Virus record (IMG/VR): IMGVR_UViG_3300042301_001415
Span: 1 to 48,688 of that record
DNA length: 48,688 nucleotides
Strand: one strand, 5' to 3'
Source: a virus
The notes beneath the pieces were generated by a model. That model had not been told where the DNA came from and did not search any database. It saw nothing but the letters and a program-made list of their open reading frames with translations. Shown piece by piece: positions 17,757-24,671 of the stretch; position 1 is the stretch's first letter, and each line of letters starts with the position of its first letter. The position numbers were made by a program, and so were the translations under genes.

Positions 17757-17969
17757 TCACCAATGCCCAATAGGACACTTAGCATTCTCTAATGTAGTCT
17801 TTAACTTCATAAAGCAGCCACACTGGTTGCATCTCTTTGATCGTTTATTGAAGAAAGGGCACTCGTTACACTTTGATAGGCGGAATTCGATCATCTCTCT
17901 GTCTGATCTTGGCTCTGATGGGTCAAATAGATCGAAGAAGGTAACGTCTTTAGCAGGTTCTCTTACCAA
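17757..17969 (-). CDS. DUF6171-like Cys-rich protein
   Basis: 70 aa; CNECPFFNKRSKRCNQCGCF, then MKLKTTLENAKCPIGHW. The CPFF....RC.QCGCFM..K..L..A.CP...W signature is that of the DUF6171 family found beside phage virion genes; five or six Cys would hold zinc. Overlaps the upstream 256-aa gene by 7 nt, so co-translated with it. Function not known. Confidence 0.82.
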   Translation of the reverse strand: MVREPAKDVTFFDLFDPSEPRSDREMIEFRLSKCNECPFFNKRSKRCNQCGCFMKLKTTLENAKCPIGHW

Positions 17970-18733
17970 TTCATCTCCTCGTTGTAAGTAACGGAATATT
18001 CCCCTCCGAAGATCTCGGCATATGAGATTATATCCTTATTATATTTTATCACAGTATTCTTGCCAACCCTGTCAGTCATATACTTAATACCTGTCGCAAG
18101 GGGCCTATGTGACAAATTGAGACTAGTCAAGGTATCATTCATTTGTTCTATGTACCTGGCTTTTCCAAGGCGTTTAGATACAAAGCCTTGTGCTGGATGC
18201 TTTTCTGCAAGTTCTTCGATAAGTAGAGATATTTCTTCGGTAGGTTCGAATACGAGGTCAAGTTCAAGATGCCTCATCCGTTCCCACCAATTCCTCATGT
18301 TTATGCCGTAACTTTCTAAATTCTTATAGGTAGAATCGGCATAGGACATGTATGCTTGGGTTGTGGCGGATGTGGGTACTCTTGTTGCGAACGAAATTAA
18401 AAACGCCGTTGCATATGGGTATTTATCCGTATACTTATTCACGCCGTAAAAAACATTGGGATTGAAAGACCTGGGCGACATGTTATCCCCCGAACTTAGA
18501 CGCTGGTGATTTCCGATCGAAACAAAATCCGAAGTATTCATGTCGCAGTCTACAAACAAGCACTCTTTCGGGTCTACGCCCTCCGCTAAGACGAGAACGT
18601 TCTTATCGTAGGTTCCAACCACCACCGAACCGTTAAAGGCCTCTAAGAGCCTTGCAGAGGTGAATCCGTCAATATCGGGTGAAACGATTAATTGTTTTGA
18701 ATGGTCAAGAGTTGCGAGAATCTCTGTTTTCAT
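17963..18733 (-). CDS. possible DHH-type phosphoesterase-like protein, 256 aa
   Basis: N-terminal third reads like a degenerate RecJ/DHH domain: SPDIDGFTSARLL (D..DG), FVDCDMN (Asp on a strand) and IGNHQR where DHH enzymes have DHH.R. The remaining 170 residues (helical, with YPYATAFLISFATRVPTSAT) are not recognised. I see similar genes next to DUF6171 homologues in phages, from memory. If the reading is right it might bind a nucleotide or nucleic acid, though the DHH His pair is incomplete and catalysis uncertain. Confidence 0.6.
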   Translation of the reverse strand: MKTEILATLDHSKQLIVSPDIDGFTSARLLEAFNGSVVVGTYDKNVLVLAEGVDPKECLFVDCDMNTSDFVSIGNHQRLSSGDNMSPRSFNPNVFYGVNKYTDKYPYATAFLISFATRVPTSATTQAYMSYADSTYKNLESYGINMRNWWERMRHLELDLVFEPTEEISLLIEELAEKHPAQGFVSKRLGKARYIEQMNDTLTSLNLSHRPLATGIKYMTDRVGKNTVIKYNKDIISYAEIFGGEYSVTYNEEMNW

Positions 18734-18749
18734 TATTTAAATACTCTCT

Positions 18750-18755
18750 TATAAT
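18750..18755 (+). promoter_or_regulatory. -10 element TATAAT
   Basis: 9 nt before the ATG at 18765; a palindromic ATTATA/TATAAT here also offers a minus-strand -10 for the 256-aa gene. Confidence 0.5.
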
Positions 18756-18764
18756 TATAGTATT

Positions 18765-19040
18765 ATGTCTTTGGAAGCATGGATAGGAACAACCGTAGGT
18801 ATCCTAACAATTATAACATCAGTCGCTCTTGGTATCAAGTGGCTAGTCAAGCATTATTTTGACGAGATCAAGGCAGAATTGAAACCTAACAGTGGATCTA
18901 GTTTAAAAGATCAGGTTATCAGACTAGAACGAGAAATGGAATTAGCAAATCAAAAGCGTAGAGACATGTCTAACAAATTAGATCACATGTACGAAATCTT
19001 GCTAGATTATATCGCTAACAATCAAAGACCAAAAAAGTAA
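18765..19040 (+). CDS. membrane-anchored coiled-coil protein, 91 aa
   Basis: MSLEAWIGTTVGILTIITSV: one N-terminal membrane helix (res 8-27), WLVKHYFDEIKAELKPNSGS linker, then a coiled coil (KDQVIRLEREMELANQKRRD). This plan (TM, ELKPN.G.S, short coiled coil) is common in actinophages and often annotated as membrane or holin-associated protein. No SD; near-leaderless. Role in lysis is inference. Confidence 0.78.
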   Translation: MSLEAWIGTTVGILTIITSVALGIKWLVKHYFDEIKAELKPNSGSSLKDQVIRLEREMELANQKRRDMSNKLDHMYEILLDYIANNQRPKK

Positions 19041-19059
19041 AACTCGCAAAACTTAAAAC

Positions 19060-19160
19060 CGATTATTATATATTATATATATAAACTATACTATAGTTAA
19101 TATATCTTATATATTTTATATATCTTATATATAGATATATATTATACACACAAATTTGTT
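19060..19160. repeat. AT-only low-complexity block
   Basis: About 95 bp of almost pure TA/TATATA palindromes, easily melted; could be a transcription boundary or a structural element. Confidence 0.6.
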
Positions 19161-19229
19161 TTGTCAATCCCTTTTTATGTAACAATTGTGTAAACTTTTT
19201 GTAACAATTACGAAACAATACAAATGTGA

Positions 19230-19235
19230 TATAAT
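19230..19235 (+). promoter_or_regulatory. extended -10 (TGA-TATAAT)
   Basis: Predicted start about 19242, exactly at the foot of the 19243 hairpin. Confidence 0.5.
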
Positions 19236-19241
19236 TTATAT

Positions 19242-19296
19242 ACTGGTGCCCAGGGCTGTCTCTCATACCCACCGCCTTGGGCACTAGTTTTTTATT
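19242..19296 (+). ncRNA. candidate small hairpin RNA / terminator
   Basis: CTGGTGCCCAGG pairs with CCTTGGGCACTAG around a loop of about 25 nt, followed by TTTTTT. As its own -10 sits 7 nt upstream, the product would be a RNA of about 53 nt made only of the hairpin; alternatively it simply terminates the upstream gene and insulates the virion genes. Confidence 0.5.
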
Positions 19297-19303
19297 ATGC
19301 TGT

Positions 19304-19309
19304 TATAAT
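19304..19309 (+). promoter_or_regulatory. extended -10 (TGT-TATAAT)
   Basis: 6 nt before ATG at 19316: leaderless. Confidence 0.65.
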
Positions 19310-19315
19310 TAGTTT

Positions 19316-19687
19316 ATGACTATTCAAGATCAATTTGGGCAAAAGCCTATTAATTTTAAGTGGAATGTTGTCCGTGGTGACACAGCCAAACTTCGTATCG
19401 AATTCCTAGAGAACGACGAATCCACATACCTTGACATCTCTGATTGGACATTTGTGTCATCTTCTTATGATACCAAGGGAGAGGCTCTTGACGAACTTGA
19501 TGTTGTTGTTGGCACAGGTTACGTTGATATTATAGCAGACTCTGACATTACTGAAAACTGGGGGGTAGGCTTCTCTTCAGTCGTAGCCGAACTGGCGTTT
19601 GATCTAGAGGTAATCATTGATAACGAAATCTGGACACCAATTATCGGAACAATCGTAGTTGCTGCTGATGTCTCTGGTGGTCTATAA
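19316..19687 (+). CDS. virion protein with RGDT beta-sandwich (BppU N-terminal-like), 123 aa
   Basis: WNVVRGDTAKLRIEFLENDE followed by alternating strands and ...DISDWTFVSSSY. The W.VVRGDT...r......D.S.W pattern recurs at 19807 and 23613 and resembles the N-terminal domain of baseplate/receptor-binding proteins. Leaderless start. Probably a tail-tip or fibre component. Confidence 0.7.
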   Translation: MTIQDQFGQKPINFKWNVVRGDTAKLRIEFLENDESTYLDISDWTFVSSSYDTKGEALDELDVVVGTGYVDIIADSDITENWGVGFSSVVAELAFDLEVIIDNEIWTPIIGTIVVAADVSGGL

Positions 19688-19773
19688 TGGCTGTTATTAG
19701 AGTCTCTACCCCAAGACCAGAACTACCGCCAGTCATTCGCATTGGTCAAAAAGTTTATAAAATAAATAAATAG
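19687..19773 (+). CDS. hypothetical microprotein, 28 aa
   Basis: MAVIRVSTPRPELPPVIRIG then QKVYKINK; Pro/Lys-rich. TAATG overlap with the RGDT gene, the same place the basic 75-aa gene takes after the other RGDT gene at 23613. Confidence 0.62.
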   Translation: MAVIRVSTPRPELPPVIRIGQKVYKINK

Positions 19774-19784
19774 GTTTTGTAGTG

Positions 19785-19790
19785 TATAAT
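19785..19790 (+). promoter_or_regulatory. -10 element TATAAT
   Basis: Upstream of 19807, whose mRNA would have a short leader with a strong GGAGG. Confidence 0.55.
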
Positions 19791-19806
19791 AATCTTTGGA
19801 GGAATT

Positions 19807-20187
19807 ATGGCATTTCCAGGCACATATAATATTAATTACTATAGGGGAGACACCCTAGAATTTCGTATCTACCCGAAAGATGCAAACGGAAACACGTTTT
19901 CTCTTTCTGGCTTTAGCACTGCAAAGTTTTTTATTCAAACACAACGAGGTAATGCAGGCTATGCATCAAGAATAGAGGGTGTTGCTACAATTGCTCCAGA
20001 CTTCTCATATGTTCAGTGTGCTATTGCACCAACTGACCAGCAAGGACTTTCTCTAACGGCAGGAACGGTATATGTTTATGACGTAGAGGTTTCTAAGACC
20101 GTACCTGCATCATATAACCTAGTCTACACACTCTTGACAGGGACAATCTCTGTAACAGATCACGTATCTGGAACGGTGGCCCCATAA
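19807..20187 (+). CDS. virion protein with RGDT beta-sandwich, 126 aa
   Basis: NINYYRGDTLEFRIYPKDAN then LSGFSTAKFFIQTQRG: second member of the RGDT family. TTGGAGGAATT SD. Likely baseplate/fibre part. Confidence 0.7.
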   Translation: MAFPGTYNINYYRGDTLEFRIYPKDANGNTFSLSGFSTAKFFIQTQRGNAGYASRIEGVATIAPDFSYVQCAIAPTDQQGLSLTAGTVYVYDVEVSKTVPASYNLVYTLLTGTISVTDHVSGTVAP

Positions 20188-20188
20188 A

Positions 20189-20755
20189 ATGGTTGACATT
20201 GTATTGGATTCCGAAGAACTTACCGTACTCGGAGGACCTTCTCAGGTATCTGTTCAAGTTGACCTAGGGGCCGAGGGGGACAGGGGTTCAATTTTTATTG
20301 TAGTATCGTCTGACCCCACATCATTAACAGAAAACAACGAACTTGAGGGCAATGTTCTTCAGGCTTTTGATATGTGCATTAACACTCAAAATAAAAAAAT
20401 GTATCAGTATGTTCCTGGCGACGGTGGAGCACTTGTTTGGGTAGAAATCCTATCAATAATCCCAAATACTTACAGCGTAAACAAGACTGTTACATTTTCT
20501 AACGGAGAGGCAACAATCTCTAATATTGCAGTTACTAGCATTGTTGATTCTGGATCTGTGTCTGGGTTAACTGCAGCAAACTTTAATGTCCAGTATTCTA
20601 TCTTGGGTTCCTCACCAATTGCATCGTCTATTTCTGTGTCAAATCCTTCTAACGGTAACCTACCAATTAACCTCTACGCTACCGAATTTGATGGAACAAC
20701 ATGGAGCGATCTATCTGGATCAAAATCAGTACACCTTTTCATTACTGTGGTATAA
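20189..20755 (+). CDS. tail fibre-type virion protein, 188 aa
   Basis: VQVDLGAEGDRGSIFIVVSS: collagen-like GDR element then Thr/Ser-rich beta repeats (SVNKTVTFSNGEATISNIAV). Follows the RGDT gene by 1 nt. No catalytic motif. Confidence 0.68.
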   Translation: MVDIVLDSEELTVLGGPSQVSVQVDLGAEGDRGSIFIVVSSDPTSLTENNELEGNVLQAFDMCINTQNKKMYQYVPGDGGALVWVEILSIIPNTYSVNKTVTFSNGEATISNIAVTSIVDSGSVSGLTAANFNVQYSILGSSPIASSISVSNPSNGNLPINLYATEFDGTTWSDLSGSKSVHLFITVV

Positions 20756-20756
20756 T
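20751..20756 (+). promoter_or_regulatory. extended -10 (TGG-TATAAT)
   Basis: Overlaps the end of 20189; leader with GGTGA to 20774. Confidence 0.55.
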
Positions 20757-20773
20757 TTTATTGGTGATTAATT

Positions 20774-21199
20774 ATGGCTGAATCTATTGGAAATCTAATT
20801 CCTACTCAAATGCCGTCTCTAGATGAGAACGCAGACATTCAGGCTGCCTTGCGTTTGTACCACTATGGAACAGCGTACGACCCAGACAACACAGACCCAG
20901 CAGAACTTGAAGCAGAGTCTATTGCTGGATACATCAATGATCTTGATGGAAGAATTGCTTCTGTAGAAGACTCTGGGCCAGGTAGCGAATATAGTGCTAC
21001 TATGCCAACTGGAATTCCAGATGGATATATTTGGGTAGATTCTACTCAATCTCTAGGAGCACAGCCTGGACTTGTAGCAGCATATCAAACAACAGCCCCA
21101 TCTACGCCAGTTCTTGGATCTTTGTGGGTAGACAGCACAGACACCAACGACCTATCTTTAAAAGTCTATGATGGAACTACCTGGAAGGTGATTGTATAA
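20774..21199 (+). CDS. tail fibre-type virion protein, 141 aa
   Basis: Helical N-terminus, then two copies of a (G)YIWVDST / GSLWVDSTD repeat (res about 82-135) typical of phage fibre stalks, ending LKVYDGTTWKVIV. TAATG with the next gene. Confidence 0.75.
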   Translation: MAESIGNLIPTQMPSLDENADIQAALRLYHYGTAYDPDNTDPAELEAESIAGYINDLDGRIASVEDSGPGSEYSATMPTGIPDGYIWVDSTQSLGAQPGLVAAYQTTAPSTPVLGSLWVDSTDTNDLSLKVYDGTTWKVIV

Positions 21200-21849
21200 T
21201 GGCAGCAACTAAAAGCAACCAGTCAAGAGTTGCCTATGTATTTAAAGAATCAACTCCTGCAGGAAATGGAAGTTGGCACCCAATTATTGGAATCGCTAGC
21301 ACCAACGCAGATTACACATGGACTGGCACACACACATTTAACGACCAGCAAGTAACCTTTGAAGAAGTTGTAAAGGCCCAGGGCGGTGTCAATAATTTTG
21401 AAACAGAGTCTGCTCGTGACGCAGCAATTCCATCACCAGATCACGGAACTGTAGCATTCGTAAAGACTGTAAACGGAGTTAACACCGCAAACCAGATTCA
21501 ATATTATTCTTCTGTAACAAGCAAGTGGGTAAACTACGCAGATACCGCATTTGTTGCAAAGACCTCAGACTACACAATTGCTTTGCCAGATTCATCAAAG
21601 ACAATCACAGTAAACTCTGGCTCAACAGTAACAATCACAGTCCCAACAAACACATCTGTTCCATTTGCCATTGGCACAAAGATTGATTTTGTTGGACTCG
21701 GCAGCGGTACCGTGGCATTTGGAGTTGCTAGCGGAGTAACCCTTAATAGCAAAAACTCTTGGCTAAAACTTAATGCACAATATTCTGGTGCAACCCTAAT
21801 TAAAATAGATACAAACACTTGGGTACTAATTGGTGATTTGAAGTCTTAG
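21199..21849 (+). CDS. virion protein with C-terminal beta-helix-like cap, 216 aa
   Basis: C-terminal ~90 aa (DSSKTITVNSGSTVTITVPT ... GATLIKIDTNTWVLIGDL) is homologous by eye to the end of the 465-aa fibre at 26589 (SSATLLKRASNTWLVFGDL). Probably a fibre subunit or cap. Confidence 0.75.
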   Translation: MAATKSNQSRVAYVFKESTPAGNGSWHPIIGIASTNADYTWTGTHTFNDQQVTFEEVVKAQGGVNNFETESARDAAIPSPDHGTVAFVKTVNGVNTANQIQYYSSVTSKWVNYADTAFVAKTSDYTIALPDSSKTITVNSGSTVTITVPTNTSVPFAIGTKIDFVGLGSGTVAFGVASGVTLNSKNSWLKLNAQYSGATLIKIDTNTWVLIGDLKS

Positions 21850-21862
21850 GAGAGGTGACAGT

Positions 21863-22315
21863 TTGGGTTCAATTGGATATGTTGCTTCGTCTTGGTCTAG
21901 AGTTATAGTTCCAAGCATTATTGGGCTATCTTCTACAGTAGCAAACTCAACACTTGCATCTGCAAACCTATCTGTGGGAACAGTCACAACAACAACAACT
22001 GGAGCAACCTCTGGAAACAATGGAACGGTTGCCTCTCAATCACTTTCTGCTGGCTCAGATGCAGAAAGATCAACATCAGTTTCTTATGTAACATATAATT
22101 ATGTTGAGCCACCGCCAGGAGTTTTGGGTATCTGGTATTCATATTGTGAGCCAAACTTTGGACCTTCTGGGCCAACCTTTGCAGCAAATACAAACTGTGT
22201 TGATAGATATAATCTATTAAATAACCTTGGAGAAATTGGCAGTAGTTGGAGTTGTGCTGTTGGTTATGACAATGACCCAAACAAGGCTGGAATAACCGCA
22301 CCAGACTGTAACTAA
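21863..22315 (+). CDS. PASTA-domain virion protein, 150 aa, TTG start
   Basis: Residues about 15-75 (VPSIIGLSSTVANSTLASAN ... NNGTVASQSLSAGS) fit the PASTA pattern VP...G.....A...L...GL.VG ... G.V..Q.P..G. PASTA binds peptidoglycan and beta-lactams in host Ser/Thr kinases and PBPs. The C-terminal half has six Cys. TTG start has AGGAGAGG 7 nt upstream. Convergent with the endolysin gene (4-nt overlap). Role in wall binding is inference. Confidence 0.72.
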   Translation: MGSIGYVASSWSRVIVPSIIGLSSTVANSTLASANLSVGTVTTTTTGATSGNNGTVASQSLSAGSDAERSTSVSYVTYNYVEPPPGVLGIWYSYCEPNFGPSGPTFAANTNCVDRYNLLNNLGEIGSSWSCAVGYDNDPNKAGITAPDCN

Positions 22316-22890
22316 AGAACGTCTATTAAACTTCTGTAACTAATCTTAGAATACTTCCCACCAAATTGGGTAACTGACTCTACTCTAGTTACTTCGCCTT
22401 TTCTTGGGGCATGAATCATAAGTCCATCACCAATATAGATACCAACGTGATACGCAGTCTTATACCCTTTGTATTTAAAGATTACGAGATCCCCAGGCTT
22501 TGGGTTGTTGGTTGCTCTTCCAGCAATCTGTTGTTTAGAAGCCCTGTGCTCTAGGGGGATATCAAGTTGCTCATAAAACCACATTGTTAAACCAGAGCAG
22601 TCCCATCCAGAAGGAGTACTTCCAGAAAAGACGTACCAGGTCTTACCGACCGTTGATTTTAGTTTCTTGACCACGGACTTGACTTTTAGTCCATTATTAA
22701 CCAGGGTTTGATTTTTTAGATAATGATCGCTCAGTATGGTTCTTTGGGGTTGCACATTAAAAACCGAACTAACGCTAGTCTTTTTCTGATAAACGTTGTT
22801 TGGGTCTTCTATTAATTTAGCACCTGCTGGTACAGAGCAGGTTGTTATCGTTAGGACCACAAGTCCTATTGCAGCAATTTTAAATTTCAT
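22312..22890 (-). CDS. NlpC/P60 cell-wall endopeptidase (endolysin or virion lysin)
   Basis: 192 aa. N-terminal signal-like segment MKFKIAAIGLVVLTITTCSV ending PAGA; NlpC/P60 domain from about residue 70 with Cys98 (SGWDCSGL), His148 (AYHVGIYIGDG) and His160 (MIHAPRKG). NlpC/P60 enzymes cut gamma-D-Glu-diaminopimelate or similar stem-peptide bonds. A signal peptide would export it without a holin. It alone is on the minus strand among plus-strand virion genes, with an AAGGAGG SD and a structured leader, so it is separately controlled. Confidence 0.9.
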   Translation of the reverse strand: MKFKIAAIGLVVLTITTCSVPAGAKLIEDPNNVYQKKTSVSSVFNVQPQRTILSDHYLKNQTLVNNGLKVKSVVKKLKSTVGKTWYVFSGSTPSGWDCSGLTMWFYEQLDIPLEHRASKQQIAGRATNNPKPGDLVIFKYKGYKTAYHVGIYIGDGLMIHAPRKGEVTRVESVTQFGGKYSKISYRSLIDVL

Positions 22891-22919
22891 TTTGCTACCT
22901 CCTTATTTTTTATGTTGTT

Positions 22920-22977
22920 ACTCTACCGCCGATATAGCACGGTATTCTGGCAGACAGTATTCTTTATGAAGTAGAGT
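22920..22977 (-). promoter_or_regulatory. structured leader element of the lysin mRNA
   Basis: A 7-bp stem ACTCTAC/GTAGAGT (distance 44 nt) encloses a second, weaker stem; lies directly before the SD. Candidate RNA switch; no match to a class I know. Confidence 0.45.
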
Positions 22978-22986
22978 CTTGTAAAG

Positions 22987-23011
22987 CAAAAACTTCCTTT
23001 TAAGGGGAAGT
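22987..23011 (-). terminator. promoter-proximal terminator / attenuator of lysin gene
   Basis: ACTTCC-CCTTAAAA-GGAAGT followed by TTTTT, only a few nucleotides after the predicted lysin transcription start. Confidence 0.6.
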
Positions 23012-23020
23012 AGTCATAAA

Positions 23021-23026
23021 ATTATA
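23021..23026 (-). promoter_or_regulatory. extended -10 (TGG-TATAAT), minus strand
   Basis: Only promoter seen for the lysin; leader of about 120 nt. Confidence 0.65.
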
Positions 23027-23063
23027 CCATATTTTGAAGCAAAATCAAAATAAAGAATCGTGA

Positions 23064-23069
23064 TATAAT
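23064..23069 (+). promoter_or_regulatory. extended -10 (TGA-TATAAT)
   Basis: 7 nt before the ATG at 23077; divergent from the lysin promoter. Confidence 0.68.
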
Positions 23070-23076
23070 TAACCTT

Positions 23077-23589
23077 ATGGCATCAGGCGAATCATTAAAT
23101 CTAGAACTCCCATATCCTTTGGAGTCAGATCCAGTAAACGTTCACGGAGACATTAAAACTCTTGTTGACAAACTTGACATTGTCCTACCATCTGCATCTT
23201 ATGTAGAAATTCCAGTTATCAATAAAAGCGGATCAACTCTACCAGCAGGAACACCAGTATTCGTTACTGGTCACGATGGAACCAATATTGAAGTTGATAT
23301 TTTTACACCAGAAGTTACAAATCCAATTCTAGGTCTTTCAAAGGCATCTACGCTAAATAATGCTGTTGGCATTTGTGTTACCGCTGGAATTTTGTCTGGC
23401 ATAAACACTTCTGGTTTTTCTGAAGGAGCAACATTATATGTTGGACAAAACGGTGGGCTTGACGATAGCATTCCTACAGGAGGAAGTCCAGCGGTTGCTA
23501 TAAACGTACTTTCTGACGCAGCAAACGGAATTGTAATTATTGGAGCCAAAGGCTCACCCACCTGGGCATCACTTAAGTCTGGTCTTTAA
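23077..23589 (+). CDS. tail fibre-type virion protein, 170 aa, leaderless
   Basis: VINKSGSTLPAGTPVFVTGH ... LGLSKASTL ... GICVTAGILSGINTSGFSEG ... LYVGQNGGL: the beta-rich capsid/fibre decoration domain seen in many phage tail proteins. No SD. Confidence 0.75.
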   Translation: MASGESLNLELPYPLESDPVNVHGDIKTLVDKLDIVLPSASYVEIPVINKSGSTLPAGTPVFVTGHDGTNIEVDIFTPEVTNPILGLSKASTLNNAVGICVTAGILSGINTSGFSEGATLYVGQNGGLDDSIPTGGSPAVAINVLSDAANGIVIIGAKGSPTWASLKSGL

Positions 23590-23600
23590 GTAATTAGTGG

Positions 23601-23606
23601 TATAAT
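23601..23606 (+). promoter_or_regulatory. extended -10 (TGG-TATAAT)
   Basis: 6 nt before the ATG at 23613. Confidence 0.68.
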
Positions 23607-23612
23607 TTTATT

Positions 23613-23969
23613 ATGGCTAGATCAAACATATATGACCTTGGTAGTATTCCTCCACAAATTGTATGGACAGTTGTTCGTGGAGACACTGCGTCATTTCGGG
23701 TATTCGTAACAGACGACGCAAAGTTACCTCTTCTTATTTCAGAATGGACAATTAGGGCAGATATTAAAAGAGCAGGAGAACTAATTGTTTCTCTATCACC
23801 AGAACAAAAAGATACAGACGGAGAGGGAGAGTTTACCGTCTCACTACTTGACTCAGAGTCAGAAGAATTAGAAACTGGAGATGTGTTTGATATTCAGTTG
23901 TCAAATGATCTTTATGTGTGGACAGTTGCTCAAGGCAAAATGGCAATTATTGAGGATGTAACTGACTAA
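23613..23969 (+). CDS. virion protein with RGDT beta-sandwich, 118 aa, leaderless
   Basis: IVWTVVRGDTASFRVFVTDD then LLISEWTIRADIKRAGELIV, third RGDT member and closest to the BppU N-terminal pattern (D.S.W.....i). Confidence 0.72.
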   Translation: MARSNIYDLGSIPPQIVWTVVRGDTASFRVFVTDDAKLPLLISEWTIRADIKRAGELIVSLSPEQKDTDGEGEFTVSLLDSESEELETGDVFDIQLSNDLYVWTVAQGKMAIIEDVTD

Positions 23970-24196
23970 TGGGAAAGATAACTCTGACACAGACAGAGTA
24001 TCCTGTTGTAAAAAGATTTACTCAAACAGACTATCCTAAAAAAGTCAAAATATCTCAAAAACCAATTAAGGTAAAAATTAATGACAATCTTCCTTTTCGT
24101 ATCAAGTTTTTGCCAGGTGTCATTTCGGAATTTAATCCAAACAATCCAGCCCCTATTGGCATAGCCGTTATTGGTGTTAATAACTATATTCTTTAA
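23969..24196 (+). CDS. hypothetical basic protein, 75 aa
   Basis: MGKITLTQTEYPVVKRFTQT, repeats T(Q)T(E/D)YP and K(V)KI; ends in hydrophobic IGIAVIGVNNYIL. TAATG coupled to the RGDT gene. Likely a small virion partner. Confidence 0.65.
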   Translation: MGKITLTQTEYPVVKRFTQTDYPKKVKISQKPIKVKINDNLPFRIKFLPGVISEFNPNNPAPIGIAVIGVNNYIL

Positions 24197-24204
24197 GATA
24201 ATGA

Positions 24205-24210
24205 TATAAT
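24205..24210 (+). promoter_or_regulatory. extended -10 (TGA-TATAAT)
   Basis: 7 nt before the ATG at 24218. Confidence 0.68.
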
Positions 24211-24217
24211 AGGTTAT

Positions 24218-24655
24218 ATGGCTAGAGTAACCCTAAACCAAGTAAAAGAAAAATTTGAATCTGGAGACAGACCTACACAGGCTGACTATCTAGATCTTAT
24301 TGACACACTTGTTCAACAGGCTACTGATTTGGGTTCCGCTGGAAACAACGAGAATACCGTAAATGGTATTGAAAACGTGACAACAGTAGACTCATACAGT
24401 GCAACTACTTGGAGATTCGTAAAGTATTTAGTTACAATTTCTAAAGCATCTTCAAATCAGTTCTACGCCACAGAGATTTCCATACTTTTTGACGGTACGA
24501 ATATAAACGTCACTGAGTATGGCACACTAGACACGAATGGGGATATTGGAACCATTAGCGTCTCTAAGTCAGGAGATACAGTATCACTTATTGTAACTCC
24601 TGGAGCAATAAAGCCAGTCACTGTGCGATTCGCTCGTATGGGACTTAAGGCATAA
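24218..24655 (+). CDS. tail fibre-type protein, 145 aa, leaderless
   Basis: N-terminal helix (QVKEKFESGDRPTQADYLDL), then a beta domain (YLVTISKASSNQFYATEISI ... INVTEYGTL ... IGTISVSKSGDTVSLIV) that is repeated at the C-terminus of the next protein. Possibly the same trimer cap on two fibres. Confidence 0.75.
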   Translation: MARVTLNQVKEKFESGDRPTQADYLDLIDTLVQQATDLGSAGNNENTVNGIENVTTVDSYSATTWRFVKYLVTISKASSNQFYATEISILFDGTNINVTEYGTLDTNGDIGTISVSKSGDTVSLIVTPGAIKPVTVRFARMGLKA

Positions 24656-24671
24656 ACTAAGGAGATAAAAA

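Noticed and set aside
19066-19284. 72-codon minus frame in the AT-only block
   Set aside because: Low-complexity Ile/Tyr translation of TATATA repeats and antisense of the hairpin.
23000-23017. Five-codon leader peptide (MTTSP) in the lysin leader
   Set aside because: Its ATG is only 3 nt from the -10, so the RNA should start within or after it.
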